A stretch of 35,302 bases of DNA from an uncultured Flavobacteriales bacterium (GTDB lineage Bacteria > Bacteroidota > Bacteroidia > Flavobacteriales_E > Vicingaceae), in NCBI GenBank assembly GCA_913048175.1, contig CAJWVX010000016.1, forward strand, positions 1 to 35,302. Direction: 5' to 3'. The notes under the pieces are model-generated. The model saw only the letters and a program-made list of their open reading frames with translations. It made no database searches and was not told where the DNA came from. Below are positions 8,753 through 16,583 of this stretch, piece after piece. The translations under genes were made by a program, and so were the position numbers. Position 1 is the first letter of the stretch. The number at the start of each line of letters is the position of its first letter.

Positions 8753-9583
8753 ATGGAAGTAATAAGGATGACAGATCAGGAGTTTAAGAAATTAAGTATC
8801 CTAATTTATGAGGGGTATGGGATAAAAATGCCTGTAGCAAAAAAGGTGATGTTGGAGGGGCGGTTAAGAAAGAGGTTAATTATTACTAAAATGTCATCTT
8901 TTACTGCTTACTGTAACTTCCTTTTTAGCAAAGAGGGTATGAAAAATGAACTAATTCATATGATAGATGTGGTATCTACAAACAAGACAGACTTTTTTAG
9001 AGAACCAGGCCATTTTAATTATATGACTGACTTTTTATTACTTGAATTTCAAAAAGAGAGTAGAGGAAAACCTTTAAATATTTGGAGCTCTGCATCATCA
9101 TCAGGCGAAGAAGCCTATACAATTGCTATTACGATAGAAGAGTTTTATAAGCAAAATAAAACTTTTGATTATTCAGTGTTTTGTACAGATATATCTTCAG
9201 AAGTTATAAAAAAGGGAGTTCAAGGAATTTATGATGAATCTCGTATCTCGAATATTCCTTTGAATATTAAAAAGAAGTATTTTTTAAAAGGTAAAGAGGG
9301 AAACAATAATAAAGTACGAGTAGTTCCTGAATTGAGAAAAAAAATGACATTTAATAGGTTAAATCTTATGGATGATAGCTACAGCGTTCCTTACGACTTT
9401 GATGTGATTTTTTGTAGGAATGTACTCATCTATTTTGATAAACAGGTTCAAGAGCGGGTTATCAATAAACTATGTAATAAACTAAAAAAAGGAGGGATTT
9501 TGTTTTTAGGACATTCAGAGTCAATTGCAGGAATTAATGTACCCTTAGAAACTATAAGTCCAACTATTTATCGAAAGGTATAA
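8753..9583 (+). CDS. cheR: Chemoreceptor methyltransferase CheR
   Basis: A 276-residue CheR that methylates receptor glutamates using S-adenosylmethionine. The N-terminal helical domain contains the basic segment LEGRLRKRL. VSTNKTDFFREPGHF is the CheR signature. The SAM-binding motif is IWSSASSSGEEAYTIAIT, and FDVIFCRNVLIYFDKQVQ is the conserved beta-strand/helix of the catalytic domain, followed by GGILFLGHSES. No TPR extension is present. The start could be Met-1 (8753) or Met-6 (8768, preceded by AAGG). It pairs with the CheB at 10866 to give adaptation of the NIT receptor. Confidence 0.96.
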   Translation: MEVIRMTDQEFKKLSILIYEGYGIKMPVAKKVMLEGRLRKRLIITKMSSFTAYCNFLFSKEGMKNELIHMIDVVSTNKTDFFREPGHFNYMTDFLLLEFQKESRGKPLNIWSSASSSGEEAYTIAITIEEFYKQNKTFDYSVFCTDISSEVIKKGVQGIYDESRISNIPLNIKKKYFLKGKEGNNNKVRVVPELRKKMTFNRLNLMDDSYSVPYDFDVIFCRNVLIYFDKQVQERVINKLCNKLKKGGILFLGHSESIAGINVPLETISPTIYRKV

Positions 9584-9585
9584 TT

Positions 9586-10449
9586 ATGAGTGAAATAAAA
9601 GAGAAGGAATTGTTAGTAGAATTAAATAAACTCATTCAGATAAATTATAAACGATCAAAACAAAGTGAAATACTTTTAAAAGAATTAGAAACCGTTGATA
9701 ATCAAATTATTGAATATGATAAAGTTAAATCTCAATTTCTATCCAACATTAGAAATGAGATTAACAATCCTTTAACAGCTATTTTAGGTATGTCAGCTAA
9801 CCTAGCAAATAGGAGTATTGAAAAGGAGGAGGTGCATAAGACCAGTAATTTAATTTATCAGGAAGCTTTTGACCTTAATTTTCAATTAAAAAATATTTTT
9901 ATTGCAGCAGAACTGCAGGCAGGAGAGTTAATTCCTGAAATAGTAAATGCTCGAATTCCAGAATTAATTGCACAAATAACCAAGAAATTTCAACATAAAA
10001 CTGACAAAAAAAAGTTGACTATAACTTTAACCAATAAGCTAGAAAGTGACACTTTTAGAACAGATTCAGAAAAAATTTATTTAATGCTTTCTAATCTTTT
10101 AGCCAATGCAATAGAAAATAGTGAGCTAAAAGGAAATATAAATTTTGAGATTAAGATAGTGCAGGGCGAATTAGCAATTATAGTTCAATATTTTGGTATA
10201 GGAATAAAATTAGATGATAGCACAAATATTTATGATCGTTTTAAGCAGTTAGAAGAAGGTTCAATCAAAGGTTTTGGAGGGTATGTAGGGCTATCAATCA
10301 TCAAAGAATTACTGGAATTATTGGGGGGTAAAATTTCTGTAGAGAGTGAAGTCATGGTGGGAAGTACCTTTACTTTATTTATACCTGAAGGAATAGCACA
10401 AGAAGATTTGAACGCTCAATTTGGAGCGAATGAATTTTTATTTGAATAA
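9586..10449 (+). CDS. Histidine-kinase-like protein lacking the phospho-His (probable pseudokinase)
   Basis: A 287-residue soluble protein with kinase architecture: N-terminal coiled coil (about 1-48), HisKA-like helices (about 44-110) and an HATPase_c-like domain (about 125-268). The H-box reads FLSNIRNEINNPLTAILG where kinases have FLxNxSHExRTPL, so the phospho-accepting His is N57. The N-box is good (LMLSNLLANAIENS, N174). The G1 aspartate is replaced by Y202 (QYFGIGI), and the G2 glycine-rich loop is partly lost (GGYVGLSI). The open frame, normal codon use and 2-bp spacing after cheR indicate a functional protein rather than decay. It has no sensor or membrane segment. A regulatory partner of CheA or of the array is an inference. 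It occupies the place where cheD is often found. Confidence 0.85.
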   Translation: MSEIKEKELLVELNKLIQINYKRSKQSEILLKELETVDNQIIEYDKVKSQFLSNIRNEINNPLTAILGMSANLANRSIEKEEVHKTSNLIYQEAFDLNFQLKNIFIAAELQAGELIPEIVNARIPELIAQITKKFQHKTDKKKLTITLTNKLESDTFRTDSEKIYLMLSNLLANAIENSELKGNINFEIKIVQGELAIIVQYFGIGIKLDDSTNIYDRFKQLEEGSIKGFGGYVGLSIIKELLELLGGKISVESEVMVGSTFTLFIPEGIAQEDLNAQFGANEFLFE

Positions 10450-10865
10450 AGGTATAGGTTTTTTGAAGCCTGAAATAGAAAAATATTGATATGTATTACT
10501 TGTGTTAATCGACTATTTAGATACAGAATAGCATGTGTTTACTAACAAAATTTTCATGCTTTTTTATAGGTGTTTTTTTACGATACAAAACTAAAAATTG
10601 GAGCGATTACACATTTTAAGTTTTTCTTGTAAAATAGCTAAGTTGGTTACCAAAAATATTGTTGCCACGTTGTTTTGATGTGCAAATAAATAAAAATGGA
10701 TGCTGAACATTTGTTCGTGAAATACGCAAGTTGTAATTTTTTAACAAAAGAGAAAATAAAATTATAGAGAACAGTAATGGAGGTATTGTATAGCGTATAA
10801 TGATTTTTGATTATTTAACGTTTGAAGTGATTATAAAATACTTAAAACTAGTGTGAAATAAGCTT
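10450..10865. other. 416-bp non-coding gap inside the chemosensory cluster
   Basis: No frame of useful length is open here on either strand, and no tRNA-like or terminator-like structure is evident. The stretch is AT-rich with many stops. It sits between the pseudokinase and cheB, so it may hold a second promoter for cheB and the downstream cheY. A TATAAT at 10795-10800 is present, but no clear TAnnTTTG motif was found. Confidence 0.5.
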
Positions 10866-11942
10866 ATGAAAAATAAAATAAAAGTGTTAATCGTTGATGA
10901 TTCTGCTTTGGTAAGAAATACCATGGAACAGATGTTCTTGTCTGATAACGATATTCAAGTCATAGGCAAAGCAGCAGATCCATTTATAGCAGCAAGTTAT
11001 ATCCGTGAAAATATTCCTGATGTAATTACATTAGATATAGAAATGCCAAGGATGGATGGTTTAACTTTTTTACAAAAGATAATGTCTCAGCATCCTATTC
11101 CTATTGTCGTTATTTCTACCTTAACAGCTAAGGGTGCTGAAACAGCCTTAAAAGCATTAGAGTATGGGGCCGTAGAAGTTTTAGAAAAGCCAAAACTGAA
11201 TACTAAACAAGTACTAGAAGAGTCTACCAAAAAATACTGTAGAATAATAAAAGCTGTAGCAGAGGTAAAAGTAAAAAGGAGAATAGTAAAGCCTCCTGTA
11301 TTTAAAAGTATTCCAAAATATTCTGCAGATGTAATTTTAGGTAAATCACCTAAAGTAATATTAGCAACTAGAACAGAACAAGTTGTTGCAGTTGGAGCAT
11401 CAACGGGAGGTACCGAAGCAATTAAAAGTTTTTTAATCGAACTAGAATGTGATTGTTCAGGTATTGTAATTGTACAACATATGCCAGAAATTTTTACAAA
11501 GCATTTTGCAGAAAGGTTAAATGACTTGTGTAAAATAACAGTTAAAGAAGCAAAAAATGGCGATAGTGTATTACCAGGGCAAGCATTAATAGCACCTGGT
11601 AGTCATCATATGGTTTTGAAAAGAAGTGGAGTAAGATACTATGTAGAATTAAAGGGTGGTCCATTAGTTAATAGACATAAGCCATCTGTAGATGTTTTGT
11701 TTAGATCTGTTTCTAGATATGCGGGGAAAAATGCTTTAGGTATTATACTCACAGGAATGGGGGCTGATGGAGCAAAAGGCTTATTGGAAATGAAGCTGGC
11801 TGGAGCAAAAACAATTGCTCAAGATGAAGGCTCTTGTGTTGTTTTCGGAATGCCCAAAGAAGCCATCGCTTTAGAAGCTTCAGATTATGTGTTACCGCTC
11901 GCAAGTATTGCTACTAAAATGATTCAATTATCAATAAAATAA
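10866..11942 (+). CDS. cheB: CheB receptor methylesterase / response regulator
   Basis: A 358-residue two-domain CheB. The receiver domain (1 to about 122) has D11/D12 and phospho-acceptor D57 in [11 protein letters not shown]. The methylesterase domain (about 170-355) has the catalytic triad: S179 in [11 protein letters not shown]205 in VIVQHMPE, and D301 in [23 protein letters not shown] and GMPKEAIAL are further family signatures. Phosphorylation by CheA should activate removal of methyl groups, and in many species deamidation of glutamines, which fits the lack of a cheD gene. It lies 416 bp downstream of the previous gene and 28 bp before the second cheY. Confidence 0.96.
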   Translation: MKNKIKVLIVDDSALVRNTMEQMFLSDNDIQVIGKAADPFIAASYIRENIPDVITLDIEMPRMDGLTFLQKIMSQHPIPIVVISTLTAKGAETALKALEYGAVEVLEKPKLNTKQVLEESTKKYCRIIKAVAEVKVKRRIVKPPVFKSIPKYSADVILGKSPKVILATRTEQVVAVGASTGGTEAIKSFLIELECDCSGIVIVQHMPEIFTKHFAERLNDLCKITVKEAKNGDSVLPGQALIAPGSHHMVLKRSGVRYYVELKGGPLVNRHKPSVDVLFRSVSRYAGKNALGIILTGMGADGAKGLLEMKLAGAKTIAQDEGSCVVFGMPKEAIALEASDYVLPLASIATKMIQLSIK

Positions 11943-11970
11943 ATTATGAGAAATTTAAAATAATAGAACA

Positions 11971-12342
11971 ATGGGAAAAAAAGTATTAATAATAGATGAT
12001 TCCTTTTTTATGAGAGAATTTATTAAAGGAGCCTTAGAGGAAGCAGGTTGGGAAATCGTAGGTACAGCTGGAAGTGGTGATGATGGTATTGAAAAAGCTT
12101 TAGACCTTGCACCTGATTTAATTACCTTAGATAATGTATTGCCAGATATGCTTGGGGTTGATATTGCAAGGATTTTGAAGAAAGAAGAGGGTGTTTCTTC
12201 AAGAATTATAATGATTAGTGCCTTGGGGCAAGATGGGATAATCGAAGAATGTATAGCTAATGGTGTTGAAGATTATATTGTGAAACCCTTTTCAGAAGAA
12301 AGCTTATTAGAAAGAGTAGGGAACTTATTTAAAGCAGTATAA
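11971..12342 (+). CDS. Second CheY-type single-domain response regulator
   Basis: A 123-residue stand-alone receiver domain. D9-D10 form the acidic pocket, D54 in ITLDNVLPDMLG is the phospho-acceptor, S84 sits at the Thr/Ser switch (MISALGQ), and the Lys in YIVKPF is conserved. It diverges clearly from the CheY at 2305: EMDG-type Asp becomes DMLG, and it is closer to the CheY most often found beside CheB. It ends the chemosensory cluster. Two CheYs with one CheA commonly means one output regulator and one phosphate sink, but which is which cannot be decided here. Confidence 0.92.
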   Translation: MGKKVLIIDDSFFMREFIKGALEEAGWEIVGTAGSGDDGIEKALDLAPDLITLDNVLPDMLGVDIARILKKEEGVSSRIIMISALGQDGIIEECIANGVEDYIVKPFSEESLLERVGNLFKAV

Positions 12343-12925
12343 TTATGGAATTAAACGGGGTCAAGAAATAGAAATAGCTCGTTCAAATAATTAGATCAGG
12401 AGTCAGAAGAGGCGGCTGAATTTTTAGATTTTTTCATTAAAATAAAAACACTTCTTAAGTTAAGCTAACCTTTCTCTTTACAAAAAGGCAGTTAATCTGA
12501 AAATATTTATCTACATAAAGATGAGATGATTGGTTATGTAAAAGCATTATTTATTGTTTTTTAAAGAAGATGCTCTTTTAATCATAAAGATCAAGTATCC
12601 AAAAAAATGAATCCAAGAACTAATATAAATAAATACTGGTCTTTTCTTAGAAATGAAAAATATTATTAGAGCTTGTTTAATTACTCAATTTGCAAATTTA
12701 TTTTTGTGTTCTATCTATTGAGGAGAACCGAAAATAGGCGTTATCATTCAAAAATAATTTCTTATTAATATTTCATCACCTTCGATAAGGTAATTATAAA
12801 ATTTGCCTAGTAATTAAGAGCTAATAGTGATATCAAAAAAGATTATTGTTGAGGTCAGTATTTTATTAGGATATTCCTGTTTCTGTTAAAACTGCTATAT
12901 TAGTGCAGAATATTTATTGATCGTG
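12343..12925. other. 583-bp intergenic region between convergent operons, with possible gene remnants
   Basis: This stretch separates the + strand chemosensory cluster from the - strand two-component pair. It lacks a long frame and a clear terminator. Short stop-broken pieces on the + strand read like protein: MELNG (from the ATG at 12345), QEIEIARSNN (12362-12391), LDQESEEAAEFLDFFIKIK (from 12391) and SENIYLHKDEMIGYVKALF (12496-12552). The first three are in successive frames. They could be a decayed gene that once followed the second cheY, or chance. A 20-codon frame at 12607-12669 is probably not a gene. Confidence 0.35.
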
Positions 12926-13567
12926 TTATAATCCCATTTGTTTACTTTTATTAAGCAGCTCAACAACGTTGTTTACTTTTAGCTTCTTCATTAAATTATA
13001 GCGATGCACACTAATGGTTTTTTCTGATCGAAATAATTTTCCAGCGATATCCTTATTACTTAATCCTTCTCTAATAAAACTTAAGATTTCTAATTCTTTT
13101 TTAGTGAGTGCTTCATTTTCTATTAATGAGGAAGATTTAAATCGAGAGGTCATATTATTAACGATAAGGTCCATTATCTTTTTACTAAAAAAGTGATGAC
13201 CCAATAAAATATCTTTTATACCTGCTAAAAATTCATCATCATCAACATCTTTAGTAATATAACCATTAAGTCCCATAGTTATAGTTCTATTCACATATTC
13301 AATTTCATCATGCATGGAGAATATGCAGACTTTAAGCTTAGGATAGGTTTCTTTTATCTTAGTCAGATAGCCTAGGCGGTTAGAATCAGGCATGCTAATA
13401 TCTGAAATCAGTAAATCAATTTTTTCTGATTGGATAAGATCACTCACGTTATGAACGTTATTAGAAGCAATAACTTTATTGTAAGATTCCTTATTATTTA
13501 GTAATTTAATGATACCATTAGATACCATGTTATGGTCATCTACAATTAATATGTTCGCTCTATTCAA
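12926..13567 (-). CDS. NarL/LuxR-family response regulator
   Basis: A 213-residue transcriptional regulator. The receiver domain has D10/D11 and phospho-acceptor D56 in LISDISMPDSN, with K105 in YITKDV. The C-terminal LuxR-type helix-turn-helix (about 148-210) contains LTKKELEILSFIREGLSNKDIA followed by SEKTISVHRYNLMKKL, the recognition helix region. It is encoded after, and overlaps by 4 bp, the sensor kinase on the same strand, so the two form a coupled pair. The target genes cannot be read from the window. Confidence 0.93.
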   Translation of the reverse strand: MNRANILIVDDHNMVSNGIIKLLNNKESYNKVIASNNVHNVSDLIQSEKIDLLISDISMPDSNRLGYLTKIKETYPKLKVCIFSMHDEIEYVNRTITMGLNGYITKDVDDDEFLAGIKDILLGHHFFSKKIMDLIVNNMTSRFKSSSLIENEALTKKELEILSFIREGLSNKDIAGKLFRSEKTISVHRYNLMKKLKVNNVVELLNKSKQMGL

Positions 13568-14958
13568 TTGTTTAGGATTAGATTTACGGTTACAATCGTA
13601 CCATTACTACTAGAATTAATGTTTAGGTCTGCACCAATATTCTCTGCTCGGTCATTCATGTTTTTAAGTCCAAATCCATAATTGTTTTTAAAAGAATCTG
13701 CAACATTCATCCCCTTACCATTATCAGTTATTTTCAATTCAATAAAATTATCATTATTAAAGAGTGTAACCGTTATTTTATTAGAAAATGAATGTCTCAG
13801 TGCATTGTTAATTGCTTCTTGAACTATTCGATATAAAAATGTTTCACTGTTATTATCCAATCGTTTATAGGTACCAATTTCACTGAAAGATACAATACAT
13901 TCTTTATTGTTAGATAGATTGCAAAGTACATTTAATGAAGACCTTAATCCAAAATCATGAAGAGAAGCAGGTTGTATTTTATAGGTAATCGCCTTTACTT
14001 CTGAAATAGCCAAATCAATGATGTTTTTGGATTCTTTAATCACATCTGCATTATTTCCGATTTCTAAACCATTAATTGATCTTCTTAAGGCAACTAACAA
14101 TTGGCCAACTCCATCATGTAAATCTTGACTTATTCTTTTTCTTTCCTTTTCTTCGCCAATTATTATGGACTTAATTTTATTGTGTTCTCCTTTTATTTTT
14201 AGGTTTATAATTTCTACATCTTTTTGTTCTCTATTTGAAATGTCTCTTATCATAGAAACTAAATGATGTGGTTTTCCCTCCTCATCTTTAATTAAGCGAA
14301 TATTAGACTCTGTTGTGATCTCCTCTCCATCTTTACATACTAAAGTTGCTCTAAAATCTTTAACATAACCAACCTGCTGTATTTCGTTTAGCATACCATC
14401 TCTGAATTCTATGTTTTTGTAGAATACTGAAGATTTTTCACCCACTAATTCATCACTACTATAGCCAAGCATATCAAAACAAGAAGGACTAATAATTTCA
14501 ATAGCATCATCCATTTTTGTTTTCATATAAACATCATTTAGAGAATCGAAAACTTCCTTAAATTTTTTATTAGTTTTTTTTTGTTCTAATAGATTTATTT
14601 TTTTTTCTATAACTAATAAAGATTGATCTAATTTCTGTTTAAGCAAGACAAGCAAGAAGCTAACCCAAACCACTAGAATACTGATACTTCTATTTACTTC
14701 GGCTTTCCAAAAGTCATTGTCAGGCGGAGACAAAAAATATCCAAGTACAATAAATAAAGTAATAGATAGTGTTAAAATTAATGACTTTTTGATGCTAGAA
14801 TCACTAAATAAAAAAATAGGAAGAATATATAATATTCCAAAAGCATAGCCAAGGGGAGTAATTATGTCAATTATTAGGATTGTCAAAACAACAACAATAA
14901 CAATTGTGTTCCTTAGTGTTTCATTGCGAATTAAAATAAAATTCTTAAAAAAATTCAT
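13564..14958 (-). CDS. PAS-containing NarX-type sensor histidine kinase
   Basis: A 464-residue membrane kinase. Hydrophobic segments at about 18-35, 38-54, 58-76 and 91-107 form a small N-terminal membrane domain with almost no periplasmic loop. A PAS domain lies at about 134-243 (SLNDVYMKTKMDDAIEIISP ... FRATLVCKDGEEI ... SMIRDISNRE). The HisKA_3 dimerisation domain carries phospho-His H281 in ERKRISQDLHDGVGQLL. The HATPase_c domain has the N-box FLYRIVQEAINNALRHS, G1 ITDNGKGMN and a G2-like GFGLKNMNDRAE. All catalytic motifs look intact. It should phosphorylate the regulator at 12926. The signal is unknown; the membrane-plus-PAS layout points to an internal or membrane cue. Confidence 0.93.
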   Translation of the reverse strand: MNFFKNFILIRNETLRNTIVIVVVLTILIIDIITPLGYAFGILYILPIFLFSDSSIKKSLILTLSITLFIVLGYFLSPPDNDFWKAEVNRSISILVVWVSFLLVLLKQKLDQSLLVIEKKINLLEQKKTNKKFKEVFDSLNDVYMKTKMDDAIEIISPSCFDMLGYSSDELVGEKSSVFYKNIEFRDGMLNEIQQVGYVKDFRATLVCKDGEEITTESNIRLIKDEEGKPHHLVSMIRDISNREQKDVEIINLKIKGEHNKIKSIIIGEEKERKRISQDLHDGVGQLLVALRRSINGLEIGNNADVIKESKNIIDLAISEVKAITYKIQPASLHDFGLRSSLNVLCNLSNNKECIVSFSEIGTYKRLDNNSETFLYRIVQEAINNALRHSFSNKITVTLFNNDNFIELKITDNGKGMNVADSFKNNYGFGLKNMNDRAENIGADLNINSSSNGTIVTVNLILNN

Positions 14959-15380
14959 GTAAATTATAGTGGAGTAAAATTAATTTTTAGCATAGTTAAA
15001 ATTAAATGAATTTTTTTAATTTTTAATCTATTTATCAGTGTAATTAATAAACAGTAATCTAATATTTTTAAGAAGTAATTTTCAAGTTCAATAAACATTA
15101 GCGAACCGTTAATTAGTTTTAATCATTTTGTATTCAGTTTTAATTCGTAATAGTTTGGAGTAAGGTTAGAATATGCAGCATTGTTTGGAATTATGAAAAA
15201 GCAATTAGTATAGATAAAGGATATTTAAAATTTAAGAGCACTAATGAAAGTTTTACTAGGTATGCTCGATGCAATATCTTCCATTTACTTAAGACTGCTT
15301 AGTTACTGAAAAATATCAAAATCTGCTCAAAAATAGTAGTATCTTAAATCTTGTCCAGGCAATTGGAAATCCAGATTCAT
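14959..15380. other. 422-bp AT-rich non-coding region
   Basis: It lies between the stop of the WG-repeat gene and the start of the sensor kinase, both on the - strand, so it should contain the promoter of the kinase-regulator pair. No clear TAnnTTTG motif was found in the first 100 bp upstream of the kinase, and no RNA gene or terminator is evident. A 21-codon + strand frame at 15244-15309 is not convincing. Confidence 0.5.
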
Positions 15381-16163
15381 TTACTTCTCATAATATTCTC
15401 TGCCAGTTTTATCGATATAAAACCAGAACGTATCATTAATCCAAACCCTAGCCAAACTAGAACTGAAAAAATCTGCTTTTACATATTTTGGAGCAACAAT
15501 TTCTTTTCCTTTTTCATCTAAAAAACCATATTTATTATCCTTTTTGACTTTGAAGAATTGTCTATAATAAATGTTTTTGTCAAGTTCAATAGTATCATAA
15601 ATTAATTCAGCTGTTAGATCTCCTAACTTATTTATAACTCCCCATTTATTTTCTTTTTTAACAGCAGCATATAAATCATTGATAATAATTTGATCCCAAA
15701 CGGCTGGTAATGAATCACGAATTAAAGATTCTGAAAAATATGCGTAATTTATAAGTCCTGTTTTTCCGTTCTTTGTATATATATCAAAATGTTGAAGATA
15801 ATCTTTGTCTCCATCGCAAAATACCGAACCGCGAATCTTTTCCCCAAATCGATTAATGCAATATGCTGTATCTTTTGTCCAAACAGATGCTTGCCCATTA
15901 TAAAATTCTGAGACTCGTGTAAATTCAAATTTGGTAACTGGATTCCCTGCTTGATCTATAAAGCCATATTTATCATCTTTTTTTACAGCAGTAATGTTGG
16001 TTGTAAAAATGTTAGCAGCGTTGTATTGTGGTTTAATAACAACTTCTCCTTTTGTATTGGCATATCCCCATTTATTGTTTTTCCGATAAGGAATTAATTG
16101 CTGAGAAAATATTGTTGAGAAAAATGCTAAAGTAAAAGCGAATATGAAAATGGATTTAAGCAT
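15381..16163 (-). CDS. Secreted WG-repeat protein
   Basis: A 260-residue protein with an N-terminal signal peptide (MLKSIFIFAFTLAFFSTIFS, cleavage after about residue 20), followed by about five WG repeats. These show as K.NKWGYANTKGEVVIKPQY, KYGFIDQAGNPVTKFEF, a degenerate KNGKTGLINY, NKWGVINKLGDLTAELIYD and NKYGFLDEKGKEIVAPKY. WG repeats are common in Bacteroidota surface or periplasmic proteins and form beta-rich repeat folds. No enzymatic function is known. It is the last gene of the - strand run, 39 bp after the helical protein gene, and may be cotranscribed with it. Confidence 0.85.
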   Translation of the reverse strand: MLKSIFIFAFTLAFFSTIFSQQLIPYRKNNKWGYANTKGEVVIKPQYNAANIFTTNITAVKKDDKYGFIDQAGNPVTKFEFTRVSEFYNGQASVWTKDTAYCINRFGEKIRGSVFCDGDKDYLQHFDIYTKNGKTGLINYAYFSESLIRDSLPAVWDQIIINDLYAAVKKENKWGVINKLGDLTAELIYDTIELDKNIYYRQFFKVKKDNKYGFLDEKGKEIVAPKYVKADFFSSSLARVWINDTFWFYIDKTGREYYEK

Positions 16164-16202
16164 ATTAATAATTCAGTATTTCTGAAAATTTAAATGTTCT
16201 TT

Positions 16203-16583
16203 TTATTTACTATCCAACTCTTTCAATCTACTCATTCTTTCAAAAGAATAGTTGGTGTCATTTTTGGATACATAATTCAATACTTCTAAGGTGTTTTTTT
16301 TTAAATAGGTATCCGTAGGGTTTAGTAAATATTTATGGTAGAGTAGATCTTCTAATATTTTAAAATGATCAAAAGTAAAGGCTTTTTCTTCTTTTAAGAA
16401 CTCAATTAAATCAGTTTCAATAGCCAGTATTTCTTCAAAAGATATTTTTAAGAAATCATTAGCAAAGTCACTAATTTTTGCTTCAGCTTCAACAGGTTTT
16501 AGATTGTTCTTTAAATTCATAACAACAGCTAAAACATTCGCTAATTCATCAAAATATCTTTGTATAAAATCTTTTCTAATCAA
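16203..16583 (-). CDS. Uncharacterised small helical protein (DUF6483-like)
   Basis: A 126-residue, entirely helical, charged soluble protein that I do not recognise functionally. The opening MIRKDFIQRYFDELANVLA resembles a family of small proteins beginning MIR.D...R.I..L...L (DUF6483-like); this match is from memory and weak. There is no signal peptide, membrane segment or metal motif. It overlaps the upstream RNA methyltransferase gene by 4 bp, so the two are translationally coupled and may work together or simply share expression. Confidence 0.65.
   Translation of the reverse strand: MIRKDFIQRYFDELANVLAVVMNLKNNLKPVEAEAKISDFANDFLKISFEEILAIETDLIEFLKEEKAFTFDHFKILEDLLYHKYLLNPTDTYLKKNTLEVLNYVSKNDTNYSFERMSRLKELDSK

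Noticed and set aside
9586-10449. Pseudogene call for the kinase-like gene
   Set aside because: The frame is intact, spacing is tight and the fold motifs are kept; only catalytic residues differ, which fits a pseudokinase better than decay.
12607-12669. 20-codon + strand frame MNPRTNINKYWSFLRNEKYY
   Set aside because: Too short, no ribosome site, no family resemblance; kept only as part of the intergenic description.
15244-15309. 21-codon + strand frame beginning MKVLLGMLDA
   Set aside because: No ribosome site or neighbouring support; the region is AT-rich with chance frames.
10450-15380. tRNA or small RNA genes in the long intergenic stretches
   Set aside because: No cloverleaf-like GC-rich segment or CCA-ending structure was seen by eye; a covariance-model scan would be needed to exclude them.
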